A stretch of 64,000 nucleotides of DNA. Origin: Mesostigma viride (lineage: Eukaryota; Streptophyta; Mesostigmatophyceae; Mesostigmatales; Mesostigmataceae). Shown in pieces: positions 43,534 to 54,467 of this stretch (its first letter is position 1; every line of letters begins with the position of its first letter). The position numbers were made by a program, and so were the translations under genes. The stretch is from assembly GCA_009746045.1 (NCBI GenBank), contig RPFO01000310.1, forward strand, positions 1,704,389 to 1,768,388, given 5' to 3'. The notes beneath the pieces were generated by a model, which was not told the origin of the DNA, searched no databases, and worked only from the letters and a program-made list of their open reading frames with translations.

Positions 43534-44040
43534 CTAGTGCCGTGGCTGACCCAGCGACATATTGTTCATTTGGCGCCTAAGAAGAGTATACTGTGCCTTG
43601 GCGGAGCTATAGAGCTTGGTAAGAGCATCCGAGCAATTCTGGTCGCCTGCCACGTGCTCGGTATGGAGCGCATCAGAAAATTCCTTCACCCGGAGGAAGT
43701 CAATGTCTCTCGTGCGAGCGTAGGGGTTCTCAATGAAGTCCACCAGCGCTTGGCTGTCGGTGCGCATGACGCGATCGATGCGTGTGGTGAGACCGCCCAG
43801 CTTGAGGATCCAGCAGAGTAGCGCGTGGAAATACGCGAGCTCACTTGCAGCCTCGCAGTACGCACGCGCCTCGGCGGTGTCCGACCCCACATACACACGG
43901 CGGTGGAGACGTGAGAACCTTGCAAAGATGGAGGATGGCGCAGATTGTTCAGCGTTTGAGATATAGCTAACAGCCGCACACCTACCACGCATCTTGGTGA
44001 GCACCCGCGCATCCAAAGAACTGTCACAATAAGCCCTAGC
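43534..44040 (-). pseudogene. Copia-1 RNase H
   Basis: The frame starting CDSSLDARVLTKMRGR contains SDTAEARAYCEAASELAYFH, RTDSQALVDFIENPYARTRD and HVAGDQNCSDALTKLYSS, the typical C-terminal RNase H sequence of copia elements with its D, E and D residues. It ends with a TAG stop near 43,534. It lies in a different frame from the RT, so a one-base shift at about 44,035 separates them. RNase H would remove the RNA strand during cDNA synthesis. Confidence 0.85.
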
Positions 44041-45155
44041 TCGATGGGCTTGTCCCAGTCAACACCCTGCAGGACCAACCCCAGTGAGGCCTGCACATAC
44101 TCAGCTACAACCGGGCGGGCCAACAAGCAGAGAACATCGTCTGTCAACCGACTAAGGACAGCCAAATCAGGGCTCGTGGTACACGCAAGCCAATTGAGTT
44201 TGCCACGCAGCGCACCACACTCAGAGGGAAGGATAGGCCCAGTGCGGGCCATGACCTCCTTGACCAGGTCGGGGACATAGCTACCCTTAGGACGCAGCAA
44301 CATGACCCACTGCCCTTGCTCATCGTGATCGAGAATAGTGTCCATGCCCATGAAGGGCACGATCTTGCCCGGCTCCCTAAAGACGAGCTTGCCCACAGGG
44401 TACACTGAGTGCACGAGCGAATGGAACCACACAATCCACTCCCGTGGCCCCAGGCAGTCACAGTCATCGGCATGCACGAAAACAAACACGAGCTCCCCCT
44501 TCCAGACACCAACAAACAAGGAGGGGTCCAGGTCGCTGTACATCATGCGTGCGCGGTTAAGTAGAAGGCGCTCTAAACTCTTGCGCCACGCCCGCGGCCC
44601 GGCCACGGTCCCATCCACAGCCTTCACCAACCTCATGAACTTCTTGCCCACAATAGGTTCCCACATCTTGGGTGTCCTAACATACAGCGGTGTGGTGCCC
44701 TCCCACAATTTAGCCGTCTCATCTGAATCCCCGTTAAGGAAGGCCTTAGAAAAATCCAGCACCGCGGAGCCATGCGGCAAGCCTTTGTTGAGGCGCCCGA
44801 GATGAAAGCACACTAACAATCGCCAAGTGTCTTTATTTAAGCCCGGGGCAGTCAGGGCTGAGGAGGGCAGGTCAGAAGATCCAGAAAATTCTAGCACCAC
44901 AGGTCTAGCAAACTCTACTTTCCTGTCAGTGCCGGGAACCGGCTTCATCTGGAAGGTCCATTTGAAACGAAGCAACCGGCCATCCCTTGGGACTAGGTCC
45001 ACTGGCTCCACACAACCCAGTCCTAACCATCGTTCCCCTGCAGCCAGCATAGCCCCTTGGGTATTGTCTAGCCCTTCCTCGGTTGAGACGTGCCTGGCAA
45101 CATCATGGAAGGACATGGGGCTTTCAGTGGCAACATCGTGGAAGCTAATCCCCAA
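44035..45155 (-). pseudogene. Copia-1 reverse transcriptase
   Basis: The frame contains LLRFKWTFQMKPVPGTDRK, HGSAVLDFSKAFLNGDSD (RT motif with the first catalytic Asp), KAVDGTVAGPRAWRKSLE, and VFVHADDCDCLG in place of the usual copia YVDD box. LRGKLNWLACTTSPDLAVLS follows. The order and motifs are those of copia RT. A frameshift at the 3' end joins it to RNase H. The first ~30 codons overlap the end of the upstream frame. Confidence 0.88.
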
Positions 45156-47101
45156 ACTGTCAGGGGTGAGGGCTTTAGGGGTGAGAAGATCGCGGCAGGA
45201 GGCAATTCAGAATCCTTGTACTCTACCCCTTTCATGGCAGCCACCATAGGCAATGAGAGACCCCGAGCAGCGACATCGAGGGAAAAATTATTCAATCGCA
45301 TGCAGCCAAACCCCGCTCGGGACAGCTGTGTGCTGCTCACTGTAACCCCGGGTAGCGTCAAGAACGGCTGTCCTAATAAGGCGGGCCCATCATACCCCTC
45401 TACCACACACATGGGCGTGTCTGCGCCGAGTATGGTTAAGGGAAATTCCCCCAGGACCTTGTAGGACCCTGACCTAGCAAAATCAGTGACCTGAGTCCAA
45501 TGAGAGGGCAGCAAAGGAAAGTCTACACAATTGGCCCCGATAATAGAGACCTGGGCCTGGGTATCAATGAGGAGCCCACAATTCAGCGCCCTAGCGGTTA
45601 ACAAGGAAGAGATGACTGCAGTGCTCGGGCCCAGCTGAGGGGGGACGCCTGCAGTCTGTGGTGGGCGGCGAAGGGAGCCTAACCCCATGTTATTGTCCCG
45701 GCGCAGCCCTAGAACAATCTTGCTGAGCAACCCACCACCCCGGCGAGGCTGACTAACGGCAGCCGGACCCTGGCTAACGGCAGGGGTAATGCCCTCCCTA
45801 CTACCCTCGCGCAGGTCAGCAGGGGGCTCGCGAGCTAAGCTCTGCACATCTGCAGCAAGTGCCACCAGATCACCGTCCTCCTCAACATGCTCATCGTCCT
45901 CTACCTCCCGAGCTTCGGCAGACATTTGCATAGGGTCAGAGGCAGGCATGGGTAAAAGAGGGGCAATCACGTCACCTGGTGGAGGCCGCAAGAAGTTGTC
46001 CGCGTCCTCGTAGTAGTGCAGAAGGCGCTCCCACGCACTTGTGTTCGGTTGATAGTGCTTGAGCTTGCTCCACGGGATGTGGTGTTGCTTGTCCTGCAAG
46101 GAAACAACGGCCTTGCGCACACTCCCATCCACGGACACTACCGTGGCTGGACCATTCCACTGTCCCCTCTTTCCAAAGGGGCCCTCTTTATGCACCCAAA
46201 CCAGGTCTCCTACACTATAGGCGGTAACCGGCCTACGTGTATCCCTTCGTACCAGGTTGGCAAATCTACCCTGCAAATGGCGTGCCCACTCCTCTTCTAT
46301 CTCTGGTGGGTAGTGGCCGTGCTGCAATCCCTCAGCTGTTATCACCACATTGCGAGAAGGAATGGACAACAACACACGCCGATTAAGGCATGCACAAATC
46401 CGCAACGCCCACATGAGGCGGGCTGCGTATGCTGAAAGGGATGCATCACCTTGTCTCCGTGCAGCTTGCTTGAATTCTTGCACGGCACGCTCCACTATAC
46501 CCTGACCAGTGTGGTCCTCACGCCCAACTGTCTTGAGGCATTCAAATCCAGGCTGGCCCTCTAGACACGCGAACTGCCTGTCCATCTGTATTGACTCGAG
46601 TGGTGAGAAAAAGGACGAAGAGACATCAATGGCTTCTGCCAGGTCGGCGGCTTCCATATGACGCAAAGGAACTACAGCTACGTTGTGAGCATATCTATCT
46701 ATTGCAATAAAGTATGGCATGTGTGCCCAGAACAGCACATCACCTACGATTTCCCCCTTTCTCGCAGGTGGATGCTTTACATGGTGGCGAGGAGGCTTGG
46801 GGCCCGACGATTGACATTGTGGACAATTTTCGTAACACTCACGACATGCTTCCAGCATTGGCGCCCCACCAAAAGCCCTAGCAAACTTGTAAGCGTTTGT
46901 TCCATGGCCAAAGAAGATGTGAAACCGAGACGCACAGGCATACTTGAAAATTGGATCTGTATTGATCAAGTTTGATATTGCCTTAACATCCGCAGCATCG
47001 GCCATAAAACTGCCTACATCGTCTACTGCCAGGAGCCTCCTATGCTCCATAGCGCTGTCCTGCCCTGGGGCCTTCAGTTTTCCTGAGCATTGCGCACCCA
47101 C
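45068..47101 (-). CDS. Copia-1 integrase followed by protease-like domain
   Basis: A 677-residue frame overlaps the end of gag. Near its start is an HHCC zinc domain (RFHIFFGHGT, then CRECYENCPQC). The core follows, with D in GDVLFWAHMPYFIAIDRYAH, a later D in ESIQMDRQFA and E in GQGIVERAVQEF. An SH3-like region reads YSVGDLVWVHKEGPFGKRGQ. After an acidic linker a retropepsin-like segment has LLIDTQAQVSIIGANC (at about 45,550-45,600) and GYDGPALLGQPFL. The active-site string is DTQA where DTGA or DSGA is normal. Known copia elements have protease before integrase; here it follows. No other protease candidate lies between gag and integrase. Confidence 0.75.
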   Translation of the reverse strand: MGAQCSGKLKAPGQDSAMEHRRLLAVDDVGSFMADAADVKAISNLINTDPIFKYACASRFHIFFGHGTNAYKFARAFGGAPMLEACRECYENCPQCQSSGPKPPRHHVKHPPARKGEIVGDVLFWAHMPYFIAIDRYAHNVAVVPLRHMEAADLAEAIDVSSSFFSPLESIQMDRQFACLEGQPGFECLKTVGREDHTGQGIVERAVQEFKQAARRQGDASLSAYAARLMWALRICACLNRRVLLSIPSRNVVITAEGLQHGHYPPEIEEEWARHLQGRFANLVRRDTRRPVTAYSVGDLVWVHKEGPFGKRGQWNGPATVVSVDGSVRKAVVSLQDKQHHIPWSKLKHYQPNTSAWERLLHYYEDADNFLRPPPGDVIAPLLPMPASDPMQMSAEAREVEDDEHVEEDGDLVALAADVQSLAREPPADLREGSREGITPAVSQGPAAVSQPRRGGGLLSKIVLGLRRDNNMGLGSLRRPPQTAGVPPQLGPSTAVISSLLTARALNCGLLIDTQAQVSIIGANCVDFPLLPSHWTQVTDFARSGSYKVLGEFPLTILGADTPMCVVEGYDGPALLGQPFLTLPGVTVSSTQLSRAGFGCMRLNNFSLDVAARGLSLPMVAAMKGVEYKDSELPPAAIFSPLKPSPLTVWGLASTMLPLKAPCPSMMLPGTSQPRKG

Positions 47102-48034
47102 GTGAACCGCTGGCGCCTAATAGGCCCAGCCTTGCCAACATTGTCCGCCTGGTTGGCAGCAGTCCGCGACTTGCAAAACCGGGCCTTGTGCCCTGGCTTG
47201 TGGCACTTGCCACACAGGTTCGTCCCCAACGGGAAAGCCTTGTTGGCCTTGCAGGTCTCGCGGGTGTGACCAGTCCCCTGGCAGCGAGGACACTTCAGGC
47301 GCCCGTCACCGGCGCCAAAAACGGCCCTGATGGCAGGGCCATCGGCATTGACTGCTGGCGTCGGCTTCACGGCACCCTTGCCGGCCAGCTCCTGAGCAGC
47401 GCCACCGAGCGCCATGATCTCGCGGATGCAGGCGAAAGCAGCAGCCTTGCTCGCCAGCTTCTCCTTGGTCAGGACGGACGCCAGACTCTGCACGGTGCTT
47501 TCTGACATAGCACCGCTGCCAAGGGCCTTGCCCAAGAACAGGACCACCGAAAAATCATCAGCAAATTTTAGATTGATTTCTTCTAGCATCCGCTCGAAGG
47601 CCAGCGTGGCCTTGGCAGTGTCACCTGACACTTCGAACGTCAGAATCTGCATGACGTCCTTGATGGACTTCACCAGCCCTGTCGGCGCGAGAAGCTCAGT
47701 GAGCCGCTCAAGGAACTGATTCCAGTCCCATGCCTTCTCCTGGGCGATCCGAATCAGGTCCCGCACCGCCTGCGGCCCTTTGCTGGCCAGTGGAGCCCCC
47801 CGCAAGATCTGAAAAATCTGCGCGTGAGTCTTCACTACCGTGCGGACTTTCTCCTCCCAGGCCTTGATTGCCCAGACAAAGTCACGGTTTTCCTTGTCCG
47901 TAGCCTTGTCGGCCAACGGCTCTGGCAGCATGCGAACCACCAGTTCGTGCTGTCGCAGCTCCTTGTAAGCATCGGCACCATCGCCAGTCAACTGAATGGC
48001 GTCCGTGTCGGATCGAACGGGAGCCGCGAGCCAT
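47074..48034 (-). pseudogene. gag: Copia-1 gag
   Basis: The frame reads from APVRSDTDAIQLTGDGADAY to RNAQEN and carries two zinc knuckles, CPRCQGTGHTRETC and CGKCHKPGHKARFC, both CX2CX4HX4C. The capsid-like part includes AWEEKVRTVVKTHAQIFQIL and ILTFEVSGDTAKATLAFERM. The nearest ATG (48,032-48,034) is in another frame: one extra C after ATGGCT separates them, so this copy is probably frameshifted at the start. It ends within the integrase frame by a 28-nt overlap. Confidence 0.85.
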
Positions 48035-48103
48035 TGTAAATAGCAGCTTTTGAGTACGAGTTGAGAATGAGAATGATGTTTGCAAGAATGCGGCACTAGG
48101 AGT

Positions 48104-48661
48104 TGCAAATAAACGGAATGCGATGGAAATCAAAAAGCATGGAATGAACGTTCTCTTTATTGTTCTCATACGTTATTGCTGTTGTTTCATAATTCGTCTT
48201 CGTTGCGCATAAGAACCTGTTGCGCTTGGCACCTTCATCAGTCTTGCTGAATATCCTACGTGGACATGCATTCCATGTACTAGTTCAGTGCATGCCGCGT
48301 GTTAGATACTTCTAGAATCCTCTAGAAGGTACCAAGGCAGATGCGCATATATGATTGGATGATAGTCGGCTCAGTCCTCTTGACAGGACTACACCGGCCC
48401 TAGATCAGCCGGTGACGTGGAGGCCTGGGAGATGCCCTCATAATATACGTGGCGTCATCCCACTGGCTGATACTAATGAAGTATAGCCATTGGTCCAATA
48501 CTACAATAAAGTATATTGTAGTAATCTGTACTAGATCCTCTATCTCTGAGGACCCTAGATTGATCTCCAACCAACTCCAGCCATTCTTTCCTTTGTGAAA
48601 GTGATGAGGCTTAGATGTATTCATTGATGTTCGGCCGCACCTGGCCAGTTCACTTTCACAT
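48104..48661 (-). repeat. Copia-2 3' LTR (estimated)
   Basis: On the minus strand it starts tgtgaaagtgaactggcc and ends ccgtttatttgca, giving TG..CA ends. An aataaa signal lies near 48,150 (caataaagagaacg on the minus strand). It follows the end of the copia-2 reading frame by about 190 nt. The partner LTR is outside the window, so the borders are approximate. It adjoins the broken 5' LTR of copia-1. Confidence 0.5.
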
Positions 48662-48847
48662 ATGAGGGCAATGGAGACTCACTTGGGTCTTATGGAGCTT
48701 GCGTCTCATCATTGCATGGTTGGTGTAACCTGCTGTAGGGAAAACCCAAATCTGAAGGAAAACCTCTTCTCCATGCAGAGAGGACAAAACCTCCAGGGGG
48801 ATAAAACCTACAGGAGGAGCATTAGGCTCAGGCTCCCAGATTACTCC

Positions 48848-48900
48848 TTATGACAAGGGTTTCCCAGCCATCATGGACCGCAGCAACTGGTACCCATTAA
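48848..48900 (-). pseudogene. Copia-2 last pol codons
   Basis: Subtracting the TTAA element joins TKLPRLALN (50,250) to GYQLLRSMMAGKPLS-stop here. This aligns with the end of copia-1 (TKLYSSAKAQYTLLRRQMNN), which confirms both the insertion and its TTAA duplication. Confidence 0.85.
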
Positions 48901-50244
48901 CCCATGGTCCGCCGATGTGGTCAAATTTGACCACAACACACGTAACGTAACTGTACCGCGTAATTCCGTGACATGCGACGTAAGTGACGTAACGTAAATA
49001 TGTCCGGCGGGTCGGGGCAGACCCAACCTCAATGAAAATGCATAGGTTGGGTAGGTAATTGCGCCATAGCACAGTAAATACCACCACTTTCTTGCAGGCA
49101 GTCACGTGACTTTTGCTAACATTTTTTACCGTTGCGCGCGCGCATAGCAAGATATGGCTGTCAGCGCGCCATTTTGTGGCAATTTTGGGTTCCGCGGCTT
49201 GAAATGGGTCAGATGATGACCCCTGAACGATGATGCATTGTTTTGGTACGTCAAGAATGATCAGATTTTATATGCTGTTGAGGAAATACGCAGTGGCTAT
49301 TACCTCTGTCTTGGTAGTCACTGTCAGACGAGACGTCCCGTTTGGTATCGCCGGTTTCCTTTGGTTCTTGGGAGTTTCCGTCTGCCTGGGCCTCCCGCGT
49401 CTTTACGAAAGTCCGCTGCGCCATTTGCTGGGGACGTGGACGCGTTAGACGTCGTCTTTGCACATATCTTCAACATGGTAATGATGACAGATGCATGGAT
49501 AGAGCGGCTATGGCCGCCTCTCCCACTAGTAGCTGCATGCGTGACGTATGAGCTTGCAGGCCAGCGGAACCCAGCCAGGTCATGATCAAGGCAGGTACGG
49601 CAATGCGTTTGCACGTTGTTTGCAGGGAAACTCGTACGTCCTTACATGTCTTTTGATGAGTAGGATAGTGTTATTGCAACAGCTTTCCATGCCTGCTCTA
49701 GGAGGGGTATTAGCCATTATGGTGCACAATTTGTGGCACTTCTTTGGGGGATAACGTTCAGTGATGGCAAGTTGGCGTCATGTTTGGATTCCAGCAGGTT
49801 TGGCACTCTATTGTGGTCATTTATATTGCATAATTGTATAGCATGGCATTTTTCTCCATTTGGGGTGTTCGTAGTCATGTGTCAATATGAGCATGGTGCC
49901 GTGTGTAAAATGCAATTCTGAGTGCACCCCCCCGTTGGGGGACCCCTGAACATTCTAATAAAAATATCCAACCATGATTTTGGTGTTTAGAATCCTCCCC
50001 CGGAGAAAAGGGGGGGGGTTAACTTTTTCTAACACGAAAAAGTTCGTCTTTTGTCCAACTTTGACTGAAGATAACATCCAGGGCACTGAATGGACTCGTG
50101 ATATTATTGCATATTCTGAAAGCCCTTGAAGTGTAGATATTCCTGGCATCTTGGTTGAGGGTGTTTGGAGTTGTGGTCTAGGAGTTATGATTTTTTTCAT
50201 TTTCAGGGGTCAAAAAACCAAAAAAAGTGCTGGCGGACCATGGG
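48901..50244. mobile_element. TTAA transposon with CCCATGG ends
   Basis: A 1,344-bp insertion flanked by TTAA (48,897-48,900 and 50,245-50,248). Ends are a perfect 13-bp inverted repeat cccatggtccgcc. A palindrome tggtcaaatttgacca lies just inside the left end. Excision restores the copia-2 frame. CCC ends and TTAA fit the piggyBac type, and no transposase frame is recognisable. Internal frames, such as the one starting MFWYVKNDQILYAVEE at 49,238, show no known domain. Confidence 0.88.
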
Positions 50245-50248
50245 TTAA

Positions 50249-51170
50249 GGGCCAGTCGTGGAAGCTTGGTCATAGCATCAGCAGGATTTGATTGTCCTGG
50301 CAGATGTATGGTCATACAGTGGCTGGACAACTCCTTTGCCACAAGGTAGTCCAAGTCAGTAGTAGTGGCCCTCTCATTCTTGATAAAAGAGACCACGGGC
50401 TTATTATCACAATAAACCCTGACATCAATCACAGGTTGAGGTCTTATCTGACTCAGACACCATAAGAGTAGCTCTCTTATGTATATGGCGTCACGAATGC
50501 ACATGGCGTATGCCCTGCACTCGGCTGTGTCAATGCCAGCAAACCGCCTCCTCTGAAGGTTACTGGACCAGTATACCAACGAGGGCTGTCTGCCTTCATT
50601 CCTGATGGTGATCAGGCATCCGGCTCTGGCACCAATCTTGTTGGCGGATCTAGACTCTTGGCTAGCATCTGTATAGGCGTCTATGATGATACGCCTATGC
50701 CAGTCTACACCAGACAGCACCAAGTCAGGAGATTCATTGAGGCAGCTCTCCAGGCGCCTCCTTCCTTCTCCTACAATAACAGAGTCTGGCATCCTACTCT
50801 GTACTGCCAGGTCAGGGTTAGTTGTGGCAGCCAGCCAACCTAGTTGACCTTTAACCGTAGGGGCATTCTCCTCAGTTACTCTCTTGGGCAACTGAGTTAT
50901 CAGTTTTTCTTTATACCCCTTCGCCGATTGCAGCTTAAGATGCCATCCTTTGTCATCTTGGAAAAGGGTACAGCCAATGCCACAGTAAGGTACCTGGCTG
51001 TTTTTAGTAAACCATGCTCTGGTACCAATAGGGGACTTGTCATTGAGCCTTTTGTAGGTCTCATTCAACCATCCCTTGGGACCAATGCGTTGCATGTCAT
51101 CCCCATGTAAGGTAGCCCAGGTGGGTTGTCCCTTGGATTGCCCTACAAAGAGACAATAGGCTTAATGAGA
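50249..51170 (-). pseudogene. Copia-2 RT palm end and RNase H
   Basis: From LHGDDMQRIGPKGWLNETYK (RT YVDD-equivalent HGDD, near 51,090-51,110) through GQLGWLAATTNPDLAVQSR to RNase H. RNase H shows AYTDASQESRSANKIGARAG, AGIDTAECRAYAMCIRDAIY and YCDNKPVVSFIKNERATTTD. The frame is open from about 51,160 to the TTAA insertion. It is homologous to copia-1 across its length and keeps the expected acidic residues. Confidence 0.88.
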
Positions 51171-51746
51171 TTGTTGCATCTGACATCTCTCTTGGATGGC
51201 AGGAGCAATGGTTTCATACCAAATGACTGGACTGCTGACCAGTCCTTCCCAGCCCACTTTAGGCTGCATGTAGGGATGACCTACTTCAGCTAACCAGCAT
51301 GCTGGGGTCTTGACACAACAGGGTCTTTGAGATTGCCAAGTGGCTCTGGCCACCTGAGGATCACCATGCAAAAAGGCCCTGGTGAAGTCATCAACTTCTG
51401 CTCCATAATCCAAGCCATAATCCAAAGCACCAAGGTATAGACTAAGAATAAGCCTGAGAACAGGATGTGACACGGGCCAGGAGTATACATCTCCTCCTTA
51501 TCAAAGTCTGTAGTACCATGGAACTGGGTTACAACTGGACGTGCGTTTGGTATAGGAGGCTCATTAAGCTTGCTCTTCATCTTGCATAAAAAACGCAACT
51601 GAAGCATTTGAGCATTGGGTGGAGGTTCTGAAATGCCTTCAAAAACATCCAGCGTTTGCCACTCTTGGAGCGCACGCGCCTGGAATGCTAGTCGCCAGGC
51701 CTCAAGGCCAGCGAAAGTGTGACAATCCAGGTCTACATCATCAAAG
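51171..51746 (-). pseudogene. Copia-2 RT N-terminal part
   Basis: LRFLCKMKSKLNEPPIPNAR and TQFHGTTDFDKEEMYTPG read in one frame. The continuation (LRLILSLYLGALDYGLDYG, then AEVDDFTRAFLHGD, the RT motif with first Asp) is in another, so a shift lies near 51,475. At the upper end the frame DDVDLDCHTFAGLEAWRLAF runs to the CACTA-type insertion and joins HSPLS at 62,921 when one AG is removed. Confidence 0.85.
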
Positions 51747-51802
51747 CACTATACTTTTCGTCCGAGGGTAGTAAAAATGATCCGAGGCGTAAATTACGAG
51801 GT
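51747..51802. repeat. CACTA-type element, left inverted repeat
   Basis: 56 bp, perfectly complementary to 62,865-62,920. Followed to about 51,990 by related subterminal motifs (tactacct, taattttactag). Confidence 0.95.
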
Positions 51803-52255
51803 CTTATCTTACTACCTAGATACGAGGCGTGAGATCCAACGCCGTAATCATTACTACCTATCATCCTACGTAGTAATTTTACTAGCCGTAAGTAAGAGTA
51901 ACGTTACGACTGCACATCTTTGGTAGTACATTACCGACAGAGTAAATTACCGCGACGGGTCTTGGTTGGTAATCTACCACCTGTAGATTAGGTGCCAGTG
52001 ATCCGATGCTGTAAGATACGTTTCAGTAAGTTACTTCGGGGATCTTTGCCTGTACACGGCCAGATGGATAATTATATTGTAATGGAGAAGTGGGAGAACG
52101 TGCGTGTCTATTAGCAAATGCAGCGAAATATAAAAATGTAGTTATCAGCCTTTTTCGCCTATTCAGCAGTTGTCGTTGTCGGCCGTTGTCAGTAAGCGGC
52201 TATAGATTATGTGTGCTGGGGCCGGTGAAAAGACGCTAGCAAAGTTCGTCTGAAT

Positions 52256-54278
52256 GGCGTCCAATAGAGGGGATTTTATTGTTAGTGGATTGTTGGACGA
52301 GGAGAAGGCGAGGTTGCTGGCGGAGAATGCGAAAGAGCAGAGGGAAGCAGCGGAAGCCGTGCGTGGAAGATGAGGTAACGGGATGGAGTGTGGGCCCTGG
52401 CTTCTGGTTATGAAATGATGGCGGTTGCAGGCCAGCCGTGCTCGCTGGTAATGGGTGCGTGGTGTTGAAATCCAAGTTCTGCGCGTATTCTGTTTTTTGG
52501 TCAATGATTGAAGGGATGTCGCCTTGTTTTATTTTTGTGCATCTGCGTCCCGTCGTGACTGCCTCGTCATGGACGCCCAGGGGTAGAAGTTCGAACGAGG
52601 GAATGATTTTTCAAACGCCTGGATATGTTATGATAGTACGAATAAATGGTAATGGGTAGAGGCGGCCAAAATTTTGTTGGAAGTGTGCCAACGCCGCACA
52701 TACGACTTGAACAACCCTAGGTATCTTAGGAAAAGGAAACACGGATACGTCGGAGTGGAGGAAGAGGAAGACGATGACGATGGTGAAGACGGAGAGGTTT
52801 ACAATGGAGGCCTTGAGAATGGGGAGACATTGAAGCAGGAGAGCAGGGTAGCGGTGAGTGGCCCGTCATGAATTACATTGTGGTTGCAGTTGTTAGCGAG
52901 GCGTGTTGATTGCTTCTTGCCGCGGGTAATCGCTAGCGTGCATAACCTTCTTTTTTCAACAGGTGTTCTGGTGCATTGACTGCCGCAAAGCAATTCATGG
53001 GACTGATTATGTGCCTATCATGCCGTTTGGGAATCATACATTGCCAACATTTCGTGTTTAGAAGGCGCGCCTTCAGAAGCATATTCAGCACCGCACGAGC
53101 CAGGTGCTGAAGGCGTGCTTGGAGAGGAAGGGGTATAAAGTGCGCATGACCGCATCGAAGAAGAAGAAGCAGCAGGAATCGGGCAAGACCATGATAACCG
53201 AGCCAGGATTGGCTTTCGTGCATGCAGTACATGGTGCGGCGCAGGCAGTGAATGCTGCATCGATTGCAGCGGTGCAGCCTGTGGCCATGGCGGTGCAGGG
53301 CGCGGGTCCTGAAGTGTGGGCGTTGGCGAAGCAGATTCACGATGCTGTCATGGCCACGTTGTGAAGCCAAGGAATGGGTGTTGGTTCCAGTCAGGTGCCT
53401 CGCCCGGAGGAAGCTTTTCTGCTGTAAGCAGAGGTGCGGCATCAAGCATTTGCAATCGCCATGAGAGCAGTGGAGATGTCAGCGGCATGAAGCATTTGCA
53501 ATCGCCATGAGAGCAGTGGAGATGTCTGCGGCATTGGGAGATCTGCAGACAATTGCAGGAGGACATTGTGCGGTACGCTTGTAGGGTGTAAGCTGTGTTG
53601 TTCCGCTCGCTAATGGACATGTGCCCCTGTAACCTCTTCCAGGCTAGTATCTGCTATCCACCTCTTCAGGCTTGAAAAGTAAATTGCTGTACGGTTCACA
53701 ATTGGCATGGCTTGACATGCACGCGTCCTTGACTGTGGTCTGCATGGGTTTGGGGTTTAGCGGTTTACATCAGACTCTGCTGTGTATCTGCTTAATCAGC
53801 CGACGTGTCACATGGGGACAGCAACGGCGCTGGGATGCAGCCCGGTGTGAATGCGAGTAAGGTACGCGCTGGCATGCATGGCGGATGGGGCGTGGAAGCC
53901 ACGACCCACGTTTTTGTGTGTGCACGGGGGGCTAGGGGGCAAGTCGTTGTGTTGCTGCCATCCATATGGCCATGGATATGCGGGAAGCTTTCCCTGTACC
54001 CATACTTAATGATGCATGGACTGGTTGTGACAGCCAAGGGTTTAGCTGTCGTGGGTTTGCTGAGTGATCATGGCAGTCTGCTAGGCTGGTGCTAGAACAG
54101 CCATAGCGCGGTTACTGCTATGTCTTGCCCGTGCTAACTGATGCTGCAGCCATGCGTGGAGCGCGAATCGTCCCGTGAGGAGAAGGAGGAGGCGGGGCCG
54201 GTGCACCCATGGGCAGGGCCGGAGAAGAAGGACGCGGAGCACCCAGTGTGGGAGAAGGAGAAGGCGGGGAAGCACTGA
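52256..54278 (+). other. Candidate spliced gene inside the CACTA-type element
   Basis: Exon-like blocks with splice-like borders lie in order. Block 1 (52,256 to about 52,353) encodes MASNRGDFIVSGLLDEEKAR and an Ala/Glu-rich helix. Block 2 (about 52,660-52,854) encodes ILLEVCQRRTYDLNNPRYLR and an acidic run EEEEDDDDGEDGE, ending at gtgagt. Block 3 (from 52,964 after cttcttttttcaacag) encodes VFWCIDCRKAIHGTDYVPIM, then after one in-frame TAG KARLQKHIQHRTSQVLKACL and a basic patch KKKKQQ, ending 53,364. A last block at about 54,150-54,278 encodes ESSREEKEEAGPVHPWAGPE. I recognise no family. It may be captured host sequence or a transposon protein that has decayed. Confidence 0.35.
53441..53535. 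repeat. Short tandem duplication (two copies of about 45 bp)
   Basis: Two adjacent copies of the block catttgcaatcgccatgaga...gtggagatgtc, differing only near their ends (agcggc and tgcggc). Confidence 0.85.
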
Positions 54279-54467
54279 AGCTCCACCCCATGTCAGGCCT
54301 CTAGTATAGGTGCCAGTTAACTAAACCCATGCACGTGCAGGTTGTAGCTCAGAATGTATTTAAAATCATATGCCCCTTTTCAGGTATATGTGTAACAGTG
54401 ACTCCCAACGGATATATGTTCCTAATTTATTAAATTCTTACTGAATAATTGTTGTCTTTATGAACCC

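Larger units (their letters stand above)
43088..48100 (-). mobile_element. Copia-1: Ty1/copia-like retrotransposon
   Basis: Minus-strand order is gag (47,074-48,034), integrase and protease-like region (45,068-47,101), RT and RNase H (43,534-45,155). A 43-bp sequence starting gagttgagaatgagaatgat is present at both ends (43,088-43,130 and 48,058-48,100). It is interpreted as the last part of the LTRs, the rest of the 5' LTR having been displaced by copia-2. It is inserted in the integrase gene of the decayed gypsy. RT before RNase H with integrase upstream is the copia arrangement. Confidence 0.85.
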
